Source: Harmonia axyridis
Lineage: Eukaryota; Arthropoda; Insecta; Coleoptera; Coccinellidae
DNA: 64,000 nt
NCBI RefSeq assembly: GCF_914767665.1
Contig: NC_059506.1
Span: 19,879,825-19,943,824 of the forward strand
Direction of reading: 5' to 3'
A program made the position numbers and the translations under genes. Below are positions 48,776-61,161 of the stretch, piece by piece. The notes beneath the pieces were generated by a model. The model saw only the letters and a list, made by a program, of their open reading frames with translations, did no database searches and had not been told where the DNA came from. How positions within the stretch are numbered: position 1 is the first letter of the stretch; every line of letters starts with the position of its first letter.

Positions 48776-51700
48776 ATGTCTTTTTTGGATATAGAAGCGG
48801 AAGTTAGCAGTGAGGTGAGTTGGCATATTATATTTTTTCTTTTCATTTCATTAATATTTTTCTGATAACTATAAAAATTGAAATCAATCAAAAATAATTG
48901 AAGAATTCGTTCAAGGAATTATTAGAAAATGAAAATTGTCCAAAATACTTTTCCGTCCTTCTAGCTATTTCATGTTTTGAAACTTTTTGTGACAGAAATT
49001 CATAGTAAAAAATAATGTGTTTATATAAGTATATTGCGATTATTTTGAATATTTTGCATAAGTGGTTTTTTGACGTGATATCTTTACATGCTTTTTTACT
49101 GACGTTGATTTTTGCAGTTTTATTCATGATAATCCTGAAAATTAGATATTTGAATCTGTCCTCTTCCGACAATCCTGATATTATTTGTAGTCGTATTCAT
49201 ATTCAAATTAGATATTTCTATGAATTTAGAATAATAATCCAACACTAATAGATAATTTCTTTTATTGAAGTAGAATAAATCGATTCCAACTTTAATCCAC
49301 GGCTCATTAGGAATATCATGATTAATTAGAGGTTCTTTTACATTTTGTTTTCTATATAGGTTACAAGTTTCACAAGAATCACTCAATTTATCTATTTGTA
49401 ATGATAAACTTGGCCAAATTACTAGTTCTCTAGCTCTGTTTTAAATTTTTTTTTACCCATATGTCCTATATGTAATTGTTTTAATGTATCTTGTCTTAAT
49501 TCTTCCGGTATTAAAATTTTGTCACCTTTGCATATTAAACCTTCCATAAAAGTTAATTCATCTCTATAGGACCAATAAACTTTCATGTCACTTTCTAAAT
49601 TCTTTTTGTTATTAGGAAAACCATTTTTTATTAATATTACTAAATTTTGCAAATGACTGTCAGTTTCGATTATTTGTTTGATCTTTTCTATTTTTAAATC
49701 TGATACAGGTAAATTCTTTATTATTGAGCAAATATGCAAATCAATATCTTTTGCAAATTCATATTCTTCATCAATATAGGTTCTTGATAAAGCATCAGCA
49801 ATTTTCAATTCCTTCCCCGGTTTATATACTAATTTAAATTGGTAAGGTTGAAGTTTTAAAAGCATTCTTTGCAATCGAGGAGGTGTTTTAACAAGAGGTT
49901 TTGAGAAAATTGATATTAATAGTCGATGATCAGTTTCAATAGTGATATCTCCATTTGCAAATAAATATTGATGAAATTTTTCACAACTGAATACTACTGG
50001 AAGCATTTCTTTTTCTATTTGCGCATAAGATTTTTGAGATTCTGTCAAGGACCTTGATGCATAGCCAATTATTTTATTTTTCTGTTTGATACAAGTACCA
50101 AGACCTTTTGAAGATATAACATCATCACATGATATTATTATGTCTTCATTCGGTTGAAAATATCCTAATATAGGTTCTTTTGAAATAATATTTTTTAACG
50201 ATTCGAATGAATTTTGTTGTTCATGATTCCATTGAAATTCAATATTTGATTTTAATAAATTTTTTAGCGGTTCTGTTATACTAGATGCATTTGGAATAAA
50301 TCTTTGTAAATATGTAATCATTCCTAAAAAGATTTCTACGTCTTTTTTATTCGGAGGAGTTTTATAAAATTCAATAGCTTTAATTTTTTCTTCATCTGGT
50401 TTTATTCCACTAGAAGTTAATATATGACCCATGTATTTGATTTCGGTAATGCCAAATTTACATTTGTTTTTGTTCAGTTTAATATTATTTTTTATACAAA
50501 TAGCCAATGCAATTTTTAAAATTTTGTCATGTTCCTCAATGCTTCTTGCAAATATTAAAATATCATCTACATAAATTTTGATACCTTTAGCCAAAGAAAA
50601 TAAATCACTTATACGTTTGAAAAATATTTCCGATGAATTACGCAAACCATATGGCAATCTTTTGAAACAGTATCTTCCGAAGGGAGTATTGAAAGTTGTA
50701 AGTTTCTTACTTTGATCATCCAATTTAACATGCCAAAAACCGTTACTACAATCTAGAGTGCTGAAATACTTAGCTCCTGATAACTCGTACGTTAATTCTT
50801 CTAATGATGGCACATGGAAATGTTCTCGTTTTATGGCTTTATTCAAGTCCTTGTAGTCAATGCAGATTCTTATATCATTATTGGGCTTACGAACGATTAC
50901 CATTGAGCTGACCCAATCGGTTGGCTCCGATAATTTCTCTATAATATTTTCGTCTTCTAAGTCTTGAAGTTTTTGTTTCAGTTTTTCGTGAAGATTGAAT
51001 GGAATTTTTCGCGGTGGTTGAATTATTGGAGTTATATTTGGATCAACTTCTATGTGTTACTCATCTTTCAAACATCCGATACCTGTGAACAGATCATTAT
51101 AATTGGAAAAAAATTTAGCATAAGTTTCATTTTTATTGCAGTCCTTCACTTTATGGCCTTTTTTTATAGGGGATGAAATCGTTTATTTCAGTTTACAGCG
51201 CGTACGCTTAAACTCGCCTGACGGATGGAGTTTAATTATCTTTTACAACTTGTTTCGGGTAGCGCGCTCCTGTTAGGTCGCGCCGTCGCGCCACCCCATT
51301 AATTGATTTGGTGTGTATTCTTTTTAATTTGAAGTTTCTGGAAGATCATCCGTTATGTTAATTGGGATGCACTCCGTTAATTTTTATTGTCCTCGTTCCG
51401 GGACTCTACCGTTTCCTCTAATTTAAATTCAAATTTTTTAATCTAAGTTGCTGCTGGAGTTTTAGATAAGACTTTCGCGATGATGTGGCTCGTTATTCTA
51501 TGATGGATGCAGAATTTTTGCAGACGTTTGGAAGGTGCATTACAGTGGTGACGCCAGCTTTGAAGAATAGTTAACAAATTCATCTTTTATTTTTTTGTCC
51601 ATGCAATATTTCAGGGGGGGGGCAGCAAAAATTTAGAGACGGATCCTACCCTGGTTATTGGTTTCTCAAAAATGTCACCCGTATCAAAAAAAATATTTTT

Positions 51701-54202
51701 TTCAACTCAATTTTTGTAATTTTGTAAAATTATTATTAGTTTTCCATAAACAATAGGCCATCGCGGTGAATCACCCTGTACATCATTATCATTTAGCCTT
51801 CTGCTTCCACTGAGGGATATAAATGTTGCCTTACAATAACGAAGAAATAAAATTCAATTCGGCAACGTAGCTGCTAATTTGACATAGAAAATTGGATGTC
51901 ATTCAAGGATCTCAAGGTCATGCACCTGTTCTACCCTAGTTTGTCTTATCTTCAGACAGAACATTTTCGAATTCATCTCAAACATTTTCGTGCATTTTCA
52001 TCTCAAACATCATCGTTGATATCGTTCCTTGATAGCATATTACAGGTCGAGAATAAAGAATAATCAAATTATAACACCGAAGAATAAGATAGTTTAATTT
52101 TGGATGTAACAGCAAAAGCGTTTGTATAGACTAATTCAAGTGACTTTGGATATACTATATACAGAAATATTATAATTTCCAAAATGATTTCCACTATTAT
52201 ATTGTAATTTTTTTCAGAATCTACAATTCTTAGAATTAACTGCGTTAGAAGAAGAAGAGGCCCGTAGAATAAATACCATATTATTTACCAATTCTAGTGA
52301 ATTCAAATTACCATGGAGAGTTAAACAAAAATTTTCTTCGAGTGAGTATAGAGATCTTAATATAATTATTTATGGTCAATATGAATATGTAATATAATAA
52401 TGAATCAACTAATATCAACTTTTTCAGAAAATCAGTGTAGAAAATCTGTGATCAATTACAATGGATTATCAATTACAAAACCTATTATCCAAAATGAGAT
52501 GACAGGAAAACATCCGAAACCTTCAACTCCCCCTAGTTCAGCTGTAAAAACAATTGAAATTATTGCAAGAGATAATACACAGATAATTAAAAATGATTCA
52601 AATGGGACAATTGAAAAAATTGAAAGTAGCATCTCGAATAAAAATGAATCTAAAATTGAGGAGTCCACAGTGAATGTATATAAAAAATCATGGGCTAGTC
52701 TATTCGATAAAGATGTTAAAACAATATCGAATGGAAAAATACACAATAAAATTAATGATTCACATGTAACATCTTTAAAACATACAAAAGTAGTCGAAAA
52801 AATAGATTCAGCCACTCATATGTTAGGAGGTGAGTTCAAAACCATATCTTTATTTTTATATTTATCTTACTTTCAACTAACAATTTGCTTACATCTACAG
52901 TAGATAATTATTTTACTTAGTTGAACCCATTTTACTTGATGAAAAGTGGAATGCTTTGGTTGTTTCTATCATGGTTAGTAATATTCTTTAATTTTCAGAA
53001 TTTCTCAAGAACTATAAAATTGATGAGACCCAAACCAGTTTTAAACCCAGGGGTTTACGAAACAGAAGTAACTTTTGTTATATAAACTCAATATTACAAG
53101 CCTTACTTGCTTGCCCACCACTTTGTAATCTCCTCAAACGGCTATCAGAGAACTTCACTCACAATAATGCACTGAAATCAATAACAATGAGTGAAAATAT
53201 GTAAGTATAAATTAATATAATTTGCAACTTTGATTGAATAACAATTTTATATATGTATTTTAATTATTCAACTATTCCAGGTGTAAATTTATGAATAACT
53301 TCGATAATCTGCCCAATGTAAGACGCAAGTCACGTTCAAAAAAGAAGAACAAGAAGCAAACTTTCGTCAATATAGATAATGGCAATTCGTTTGAGGCCTC
53401 ATCGTTTTATACGATGCTAAACGGAACACGTAGCGATTCTTTCCTTGTTGAAGGCCGACAAGAGGACGCCGAAGAGTTCTTGAGCCTTCTGTTAAATGGG
53501 CTCAATGATGAAATGATGGAAATAATGAAATTGATTAGCCATGACGAAAATATTCAAGCAGCTAAAGAAGAAGTGAAAATAGAAGGGAATGTAACAAGAG
53601 AAATACAAATGGACAAGACACCGATTAGTGATATATTTGGAGGACTTCTCTGTTCAAGAATCCATAAAACCGGAGATGAAACTTCAGAAAATATTGAACC
53701 ATTCCTAACATTGCCATTAAATATTAAGAAAGCAGATAACATAGCTGAAGCATTAGAAGGCCTTACAACCAAGAACAAACTAGAGGGTCTGACATCATCG
53801 AAAACGAAAGAACCGGTTGAAGCATGGCAGCAAGTGATGATAGAGAAGTTGCCTGTAGTTTTAGTATTACATTTGAAATGCTTCGAATACAGAATGAATG
53901 GCTGCACTAAAATAATGAAGACTATAGAATTTCCCATCAATCTGCAGATTGATTCTGAAATATTATCTGGAAGGACGAATACTTCAGCGGAGAGACAATA
54001 TAAATTAATATCTGTAGTATACCATGTAGGAAAGGAGGCCAGCTATGGGCATTATATAGCAGATACTTTCCATTCGGGGTATAATACATGGTTGAGGTTT
54101 GATGACTCTAAAATAAACAGAGTTACGGAAGAAGATGTTCTTAAACGTCAAGGAGATAGAGTTCCTTATTTATTATTTTATCGAAGGAGTGATACGGTGT
54201 GA
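48776..54202 (+). CDS. Usp10: Usp10 deubiquitinase, gene copy 5 (complete, 5 exons)
   Basis: Exons are 48776-48814, 52218-52341, 52428-52829, 52999-53200 and 53281-54202, giving 562 aa. The Cys, His and Asp boxes are intact. The private replacement is N408D, and there is one silent TTC-to-TTT change in the IFGG codons. It belongs to the Q16/H185/S238/N245 subgroup. The base after the stop context also differs (TGAACTG instead of TGAAGTG). Confidence 0.9.
48877..49176. repeat. Direct repeat A, intron 1 of gene 5
   Basis: Same as in gene 2, fused on the right to gypsy integrase. Confidence 0.8.
49177..51154 (-). pseudogene. Ty3/gypsy pol remnant, unit 5
   Basis: The RT-RNase H frame covers 49422-50903. 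The homopolymer at the integrase joint has 9 instead of 10 bases, so the frame runs on for a few residues and stops out of register with the zinc finger. This 9-base form is shared only with unit 6. Confidence 0.93.
51271..51544 (+). mobile_element. Possible solo LTR, unit 5
   Basis: Same block with the GGAAGATC variant. Just after the primer-like site, GCTTTGAAG replaces GCTTTTAAG. Confidence 0.35.
51545..52217. other. Distal intron 1 of Usp10, unit 5
   Basis: Same content, with a private CACCGAAG for CACCGTAG near 52076. No gene is seen. Confidence 0.5.
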
Positions 54203-54345
54203 ACTGTAAAAATTCATTGATATAGTTGTTAATTTGTACAGATTAGATTTAAGGATGCTGAACATTGTAATATTTTTCTGTTGTTTCATGAGTAATGCCA
54301 TGTATTGTATTTCGGGAGAATATGATAAATTGACTATACAATGTT

Positions 54346-54346
<1 letters not shown>

Positions 54347-54378
<32 letters not shown>

Positions 54379-54404
54379 AAAAATAAATATTATATTTTAA
54401 TAAA
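54347..54404 (+). terminator. TA microsatellite and poly(A) signals, gene 5
   Basis: The TA run is 25 nt (54347-54371). AATAAA is at 54382-54387 and 54399-54404. Confidence 0.65.
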
Positions 54405-55067
54405 CGGACTTTGTATAAATGTAAAATTTTTTTTGTTTTTTTTGAAGAAATTTCTTTTCCTAAAACTTAAATTAAATTCAATTTTTGCAAGAACTACGAT
54501 CTCAGAAGGAAAAAAAGATCGTCTTCGTGAAAATTCCAATAAACCATAAACAGTATTAGCTCAGGACTTTGGACTCTCATCTTTATTCCTTTTTCTTTGC
54601 TCTTGAAATCAGGTGAATTTCGCTCAATGTAATAAAAAAAAGTTGACCAAATTTTATAATTTTCCCCTGTGTTCAGCGGTGCTATGTTCTCCTACTTCTG
54701 TAACCTAGATAAATGAGGATATTTTGGAAGATCGTACCTCATGCACTCGAATCATGTAATTTTTTTTTGTTTCACAAACTCCTTAAAGGGGGGAGGTGGA
54801 AAAAAGCACTGCTTGATAATCTAAATTTTTTTTGTTTTGTTAAGAATTTAGTGTAAAATGGTTGAAAATCTATCAGCAACCTTTATTGCCTTAAGAACTT
54901 TATGGTGTTAGTTGTAACATAATACATTTTTAATATGTTTCAAAACTTATAAGCTGTATTCTTCTATAAATTATTCATGAAGGCATAAACATTCAATTAG
55001 GATCAATGCAGAAATTGAATGGATGTTTTTCTTGATTTGGCTGTTGCAAAATTTTTTATATAATCAA
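54405..55067. other. 3' flank of gene 5, no gene seen
   Basis: Same content as the flank of gene 1, with a private AATCTAAA for AATCGAAA near 54820. No gene is supported. Confidence 0.4.
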
Positions 55068-56289
55068 TCAATCAATTTTATCGAGTATCTCTTGCTCTAT
55101 ATCTAAGATTGCCAATCCAGAAAATCTGTCTCATGACATGGTAGACTTCAAAAAGTTTTCAATTATTTTTAATTCAGTGAATGATCTCTTACCAGAAGCA
55201 ACAGACACAGGTAAAGTGAGAAGGATTCTTGAGGCAATACTAAGATTCGGTAGAGAAGAAGTAAGATTATATTCGAAAATATATTGTAGAATTTCAAGAG
55301 GATTTTCGCTTCCGATAATGAAAACAATCTTAGGGCTTTTATCTCGTTGAATAAATCATTTTCTTTCACGTCAGCCTCTTTTTTTCCTAATCAGTTAGCT
55401 TTTGTTGAAGAGCATGACAGCATTTTAATAGATATTTATCATTTAATTTAAGAATATCACAAATAATTTTGATCAATTATTTTCAGAAAGAAATTTATTT
55501 TAAAAGCGATTTTTTAATCTTGAGGTGCCTCATCCGTCTGTTCATAATCGAAAAATTTTGGTTTATACTTTCGTCTTACAGAATATAATAGAGAAAAACC
55601 TTGATCTATCTCAAGAGCAGCCGCTAGTTTTCCAGATTCCGCAAGTTTTTACTCGAGAACATTATCATCCCTATAATTTTTGAAATGATCAACTAAATTC
55701 TTCAAATAGTTTTGGCACACTTTAATGTCAATCGCTACACTTTGCATCATTTTGCTTACAATATTAATCTGGAATGAAACATCATAAGAAATTATTATAC
55801 TTCAAATAAATTTAAGAGAATGAATATTTAATAAAAGAGAAATGTCTATTTCTAGTTTCCATGTTAAAAGTATAATTTTCTGCAATTTCTAAAAGGCTAT
55901 TACATATTTGAATAAAATAAAACTTTAGCATCAATTCTACTTGACCATCTAGTATCACTTAGGGGTTTTAGATGTAACTGAGGATCATGCTTTTTTATAA
56001 CATTCCAATCTCCTTGTGGATGAAGAGAAATATATATAAAGTTCTTGTACAATATCAAAAGAGTTTGATTGTCTCAGTCTTTACTTGTCGGAAATTCATC
56101 TTGATGATTAAAAAGAAAAATAACTTATTTCCGCTTTATAAAGCGGAAATAAGTTATTTTACTTTTAAATCATCAATATCAAAAGAGTCCACTGTTTCAT
56201 TTGAAACCTTAGCAGCATCATTTTCAGTTAAATTTATGCTGTGTGCAGCACATGGCGCAAAAAATGCCCTTTTGATGACAAACCTCCAA
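55068..56289 (-). pseudogene. hAT transposase remnant, unit 5
   Basis: Same broken frame and palindromic insertion. There is a private T-to-A change near 55270. Confidence 0.8.
56103..56174. repeat. Palindromic insertion, unit 5
   Basis: The perfect 44-bp core is at 56117-56160, unchanged. Confidence 0.85.
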
Positions 56290-56348
56290 TAAAATCGGAA
56301 ATTACACCAAGCCTGTAAAATATATAAAAACCATACTTAATAAAACAT

Positions 56349-59300
56349 CACAATGTAACTAACAACAAACAAGTATTACATACTTACATATTATTCTGGA
56401 ACACATTTAATCCTCATTAGCTAGTAGCTACTTGGATAATGGAGGAAATTATTTGAACTCGAATTATTCAGTACCTGCTTACAAAACTGTAGTAATTATT
56501 CGAGCATAAAATTCTTAGAAAACTGAAAGATAAAGATTGTTATCTCACTTTTAGACAGGAAAGTGAGTTGGACATTACAACTTGAATGTTTTTCTGAAGA
56601 AAATATCATATTGTCGAAAGTTCGCATTGCTCAAAAGAAAAAAAAATTGAAATTTCTGAAATTTTTTTTCCGTAATTATTAAAAATTGAAATTTTTCGAA
56701 ATACTTCACCTCACTCTCAACAGATTCAAACATCGGAAAAAATGGAATTTTTCAATAAATAATTTTGTAAACCTAAATTTTCAAGAAAAACCTATAAAAT
56801 TCAAAATATAAGATTTTCCTATGTAAAAAAAAATCCTAACTACAGATTTCAAGACAACGGTAAGTATTTATAAATTATCAAAGGTAATTCCACGAGTGCT
56901 TCAAATTTTATCGATAATCTTTTCTTTTCCACGAAAACGTGTTTATTTGGCAAAAACATGAAAATAAACCGATTGATAAAATTACGGCGATTCGTGTGCA
57001 TAGTAGGTATTTTGGTTGCAATTCATACTTCATAAAATGTTTTTGTTGTTATTAATGAAAAAGTACCAAGTATGTGCTATCGTTGTATTCCAAATAGAAT
57101 AACACGCAATTTTCACTGACAATATACAGGGGGTGCCATTTGAAAAGAAAAATTAAGGGTAGCTACCACAGGGCTGTCAAATGTAAGAACATTTTTTCAC
57201 ATCATTGGGAAAGTACTTTGATGTTATCCAAGCAAATTTTCTATTTTTTTATTATCTTGTCAAATAAGCTGGATATTGCCTGTATACGATAACTAGGGAC
57301 ACCTGGTAGATATGTCAGGAAATTACTGCACATCATATTTAAAAAGTACTGATTTTGATAATTTCTTTTTCTAAATCTTGAATTCATATTAAGGATTTTT
57401 TCGTTGGCTGTTTCTAAATCTATTTCATATAATTTTGTTAATTTAAACGAAAATCCATTAGAGTACTTTCCATTGGCAACTTTCTCTGAATTGGTGGTAT
57501 TTTGTTTTGTGGAGGGGATGGAGGGATAGCAGCTCTAGTCCCGCTAGTCAAAGTAGGAATGATTCAGGTAAACATTAAATCCTCATTAACTACTTGAATT
57601 GATAACGGAAAACATTATTCACACCCTGTTACTCTCATTGAATTATGAAAGAACTAAATGATAAAGACTATTGTATTGCTTTCTAGCGAGGTCATTATAA
57701 TTTTAATGTTTCTTCACAAATTTGTAGAAAATTTCACATTCTCGAAAATTTGACTTTCCTTATCAGAAAACAAGAAGTTTAATGAAAATATCTGAAAATT
57801 TGTTGCAGGAATTACTGAAATTGAAATTTTTCGATATACTTTACCTAACTTGTGCAGATTCAACTACGGAAAAATTGAAGATAGAAATTCATAGTAAAAA
57901 ATATTGGTTACCTATATATTTAAGATGTATGTAGTTATAAAATTCGAAACATCAGATTTCTTATGAAAATGAATTCTGAACGCTGAAAATACAAGATGAT
58001 TTCTAACTACTTATTTTAAAAAACGGTATTTATAAATTATACCACGAGTGCTTCAAAAAAAAATGAAATATGAAAACACACCCATTGATAAAATCACGGT
58101 GACTGGTGATTTCATCTAAATTTCATCAAACAAAAAATTTAATGAATAATCTCAAAATTAGTTTCAAGAAATATTATAAAATTAAAATTTTTCGAAATAC
58201 TTTATCTTACTTTCATTGGATTCAATCTTCGGAACAATTAAAAATAAAAATTTATAGTTAAAAATATTGTATAATTTGTGTACCTATGTAATATATATTC
58301 ATATACCAAAATGATGTTATCAAAGCAAATTTTCCTTTTTTTTATTGTCTTGCCAAATAAGCTAGATATTGCCTGTATACGATAACTAGGGACACCCGGT
58401 AGATATGTTAGGCAATTACTTACATCATATTAAAAAAGTACCGATTTTGCAACATATTTTGAATCGAGAATTTTTGATAATTTCTTTTTCTAAATCTTGA
58501 ATTCATATTCAGGATTTTTTCGTTGGCTGTTCCTAAATCTATTTCATATAATTTTGTTAATATAAACGAAAATTCATTAGAGACGTAAAGTTCTTTCCAT
58601 TGGCAACTTTCTCTTAATGGATGGTATTTTGTTTTGTGGAGGGGATGGAGGTCGTCAGCCCTAGTCCCGCAAGTCAAAGTAGGAAGATTCAGGTAAAGAT
58701 TAAATCCTCATTAACTACTTGAATAGATAACGGAAAACATTATTTACACCCTGTAACTCTCATTGAATTATGAAAGAACTAAATGATAAAGACTATTGTA
58801 TTGCTTTCTAGCGAGGTCATTATAATTTTAATGTTTCTCCACAAATTTCTAGAAAATTTTCCATTCCTTATCAGAAAACAAGAATTTTAATAAATATATC
58901 TGAAAATTTGTTGCAGGAATTACTGAAAATGAAAGTTTTCGATATACTTCACCTAACTTGTGGAAATTCAACTACGGAAAAATTGAAGATAGAAATTCAT
59001 AGTAAAAAATATTGGTTACCTATATATTTAAGATGTATGTAGCTATAAAATTCGAAACATAAGATTTTCTTATGAAAATGAATTATGAACACTGAAAATA
59101 CAAGATTATTCCTAACTACTTCTTTTTAAAAACGGTATTTATAAATTATACCACGAGTGCTTCAAAAAAAAAATAAAATATGAAAACACACCAATTGATA
59201 AAATCACGGTGACTCGTGATTTCATTCAAATTTCATCAAACAAAAAATTTAATGAATAATCTTAAAATCAGTTTCAAGAAATATTATAAAATTAAAATTT

Positions 59301-59948
59301 TTCGAAATACTTTACCATACTTTCAGTGGATTCAAATTTGTATAATTTGTGTACCTATATAATATATATTTATATACTAATATATTCTGTATATATATAA
59401 AATTCAAAATATAAGATTTCTTCATGAGAATGAATACTGAATACTAAATTTCAAACTTCGGACATTTGTTCGTGAGAATTTTTTCTTAAAAAGACCTAAC
59501 GAATCATCATCTAAAATTTCGTGGTAGCTAGAAATATTTCATTTTGTATATTTATTCTATGGGATTCATTAACCGATCCTAGGAAAGTTCATTATTTTTC
59601 ATTATTTTTCGAAGGTTTTTTTTCATTGTCAAATATCATCTTTTAAAGAATTGAATAAATTTTGAATTTACTCCAATAAAAATTTTAATTGCAATAAAAA
59701 TCTTGAACTGAAAAGAAATATACATATATTTGTTTTAGGAATTATAAAAAAATATTTTTTTTCAAATTATTTCAGCACATTATTTAATGATATAATTTTT
59801 ATTTTATAATTTAGAAAGTTACCATATACATATAATTCTTGTGTTATCTTTCTATATTGAAACTAACTAAAGATTCAAAATAAGTTCATACGCAAATTGA
59901 TATAAATATACACTGATCACCTTTTAAACTACAATTAAAATTTCAAAA
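56349..59948. repeat. Nested AT-rich repeat block, unit 5
   Basis: Same three subunits. The S2 minus-strand frame is at 58420-58677 with one private replacement (N to D near its start). Confidence 0.8.
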
Positions 59949-60259
59949 ACTGAAATCAATGGAAAATTATTGAAGAATTCGTTCAAGGAATTATTAAAAA
60001 ATGAAGATGATCCAAAATACTATTCCGCCCATTTAGCTATGTCATGTTTTGAAACTTTTTGGGACCGAAATTCATAGTAAAAAATAATGTGTACATATAA
60101 GTATATTGCGATTGTTTTGAATATTTTCCATAAGCTGTTTTTTGACGTGATATATGTACATAGTTCTTTACATGCTTTTTAACTGACATTGATTCTTGCA
60201 GTTTTATTCATTATAATTCTGAAATTTAGATATTTGAATCTGTCCTCATACGACAATCC
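59949..60259. repeat. Direct repeat A', upstream of gene 6 promoter
   Basis: Same as in unit 1. Confidence 0.8.
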
Positions 60260-60427
60260 TCATTCAATAATTCTATTGTTTAATTTTTGAAATAGTATGT
60301 TTTTACTATCATCTGTAGGTGATTTTGATATGAGATCTAATGCTGAAAACAAATTTTTTAACACAATTTTGTTCTTTATGATCCATGGTACATTTATATG
60401 AAACAACCTACGTACAGCTTCATACTT
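60260..60427 (-). other. Possible antisense terminal exon, upstream of gene 6
   Basis: Same frame as upstream of gene 2, unbroken. Confidence 0.25.
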
Positions 60428-60597
60428 CTGTGAAAATTCTATATTTTTTTCGTTTTTCTACTGTGTCTTTTTTCAAATGGAAATGATAAATAAATATTCT
60501 ATTATTATAACTTTTTTATCATATCATTGAAATAATAATAACTAAAATATAAACATAAGTATAAAAAAGAAGAAGAATATGAAATATCAAAACAAGA

Positions 60598-60760
60598 AGT
60601 TCCATGCGCATGAATTCGTTGAGTCATTAAGTAAAGTCATTAAGTGAAGTCAGAAAGAGTATATAAACTCAGAGAAGTTTTCAAAGCCATCATAATATTT
60701 TGAGCTTTCGAGTGAAAGGTGTTTTTGTGTTTTGAATTTGAAATTCTATAGATATTAAAT
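60598..60760 (+). promoter_or_regulatory. Usp10 promoter and 5' UTR, copy 6
   Basis: The TATA box is at 60660-60667, with the AP-1-like site and the 13-bp direct repeat intact, followed by exon 1 at 60761. Confidence 0.6.
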
Positions 60761-60799
60761 ATGTCTTTTTTGGATATAGAAGCGGAAGTTAGCAGTGAG
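60761..60799 (+). CDS. Usp10: Usp10 gene copy 6, exon 1 only
   Basis: Thirteen codons from ATG to a GAG|GTGAGT donor, identical to exon 1 of the other copies. The remaining exons would lie past the window end. The promoter upstream and the start of intron 1 downstream match the complete copies. Confidence 0.75.
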
Positions 60800-60860
60800 G
60801 TGAGTTGGCATATTATATTTTTTCTTTTCATTTCATTAATATTTTTCTGATAACTATAAA

Positions 60861-61161
60861 AATTGAAATCAATCAAAAATAATTGAAGAATTCGTTCAAG
60901 GAATTATTAGAAAATGAAAATTGTCCAAAATACTTTTCCGTCCTTCTAGCTATTTCATGTTTTGAAACTTTTTGTGACAGAAATTCATAGTAAAAAATAA
61001 TGTGTTTATATAAGTATATTGCGATTATTTTGAATATTTTGCATAAGTGGTTTTTTGACGTGATATCTTTACATGCTTTTTTACTGACGTTGATTTTTGC
61101 AGTTTTATTCATGATAATCCTGAAAATTAGATATTTGAATCTGTCCTCTTCCGACAATCCT
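60861..61161. repeat. Direct repeat A, intron 1 of gene 6
   Basis: Same as in gene 2, fused on the right to gypsy integrase. Confidence 0.8.

Larger units (their letters stand above)
36987..48965. repeat. Tandem unit 4 (11,979 bp)
   Basis: Same order as the other units. It carries a private one-base T deletion at about 38282-38286 that frameshifts the gypsy RT remnant. The Usp10 exons are intact. Confidence 0.97.
48966..60950. repeat. Tandem unit 5 (11,985 bp)
   Basis: Same order as the other units. It shares with unit 6 a 9-T run (10 T elsewhere) at the gypsy RNase H/integrase joint, and a T-to-A change near 50118 (near 62103 in unit 6). Confidence 0.97.
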
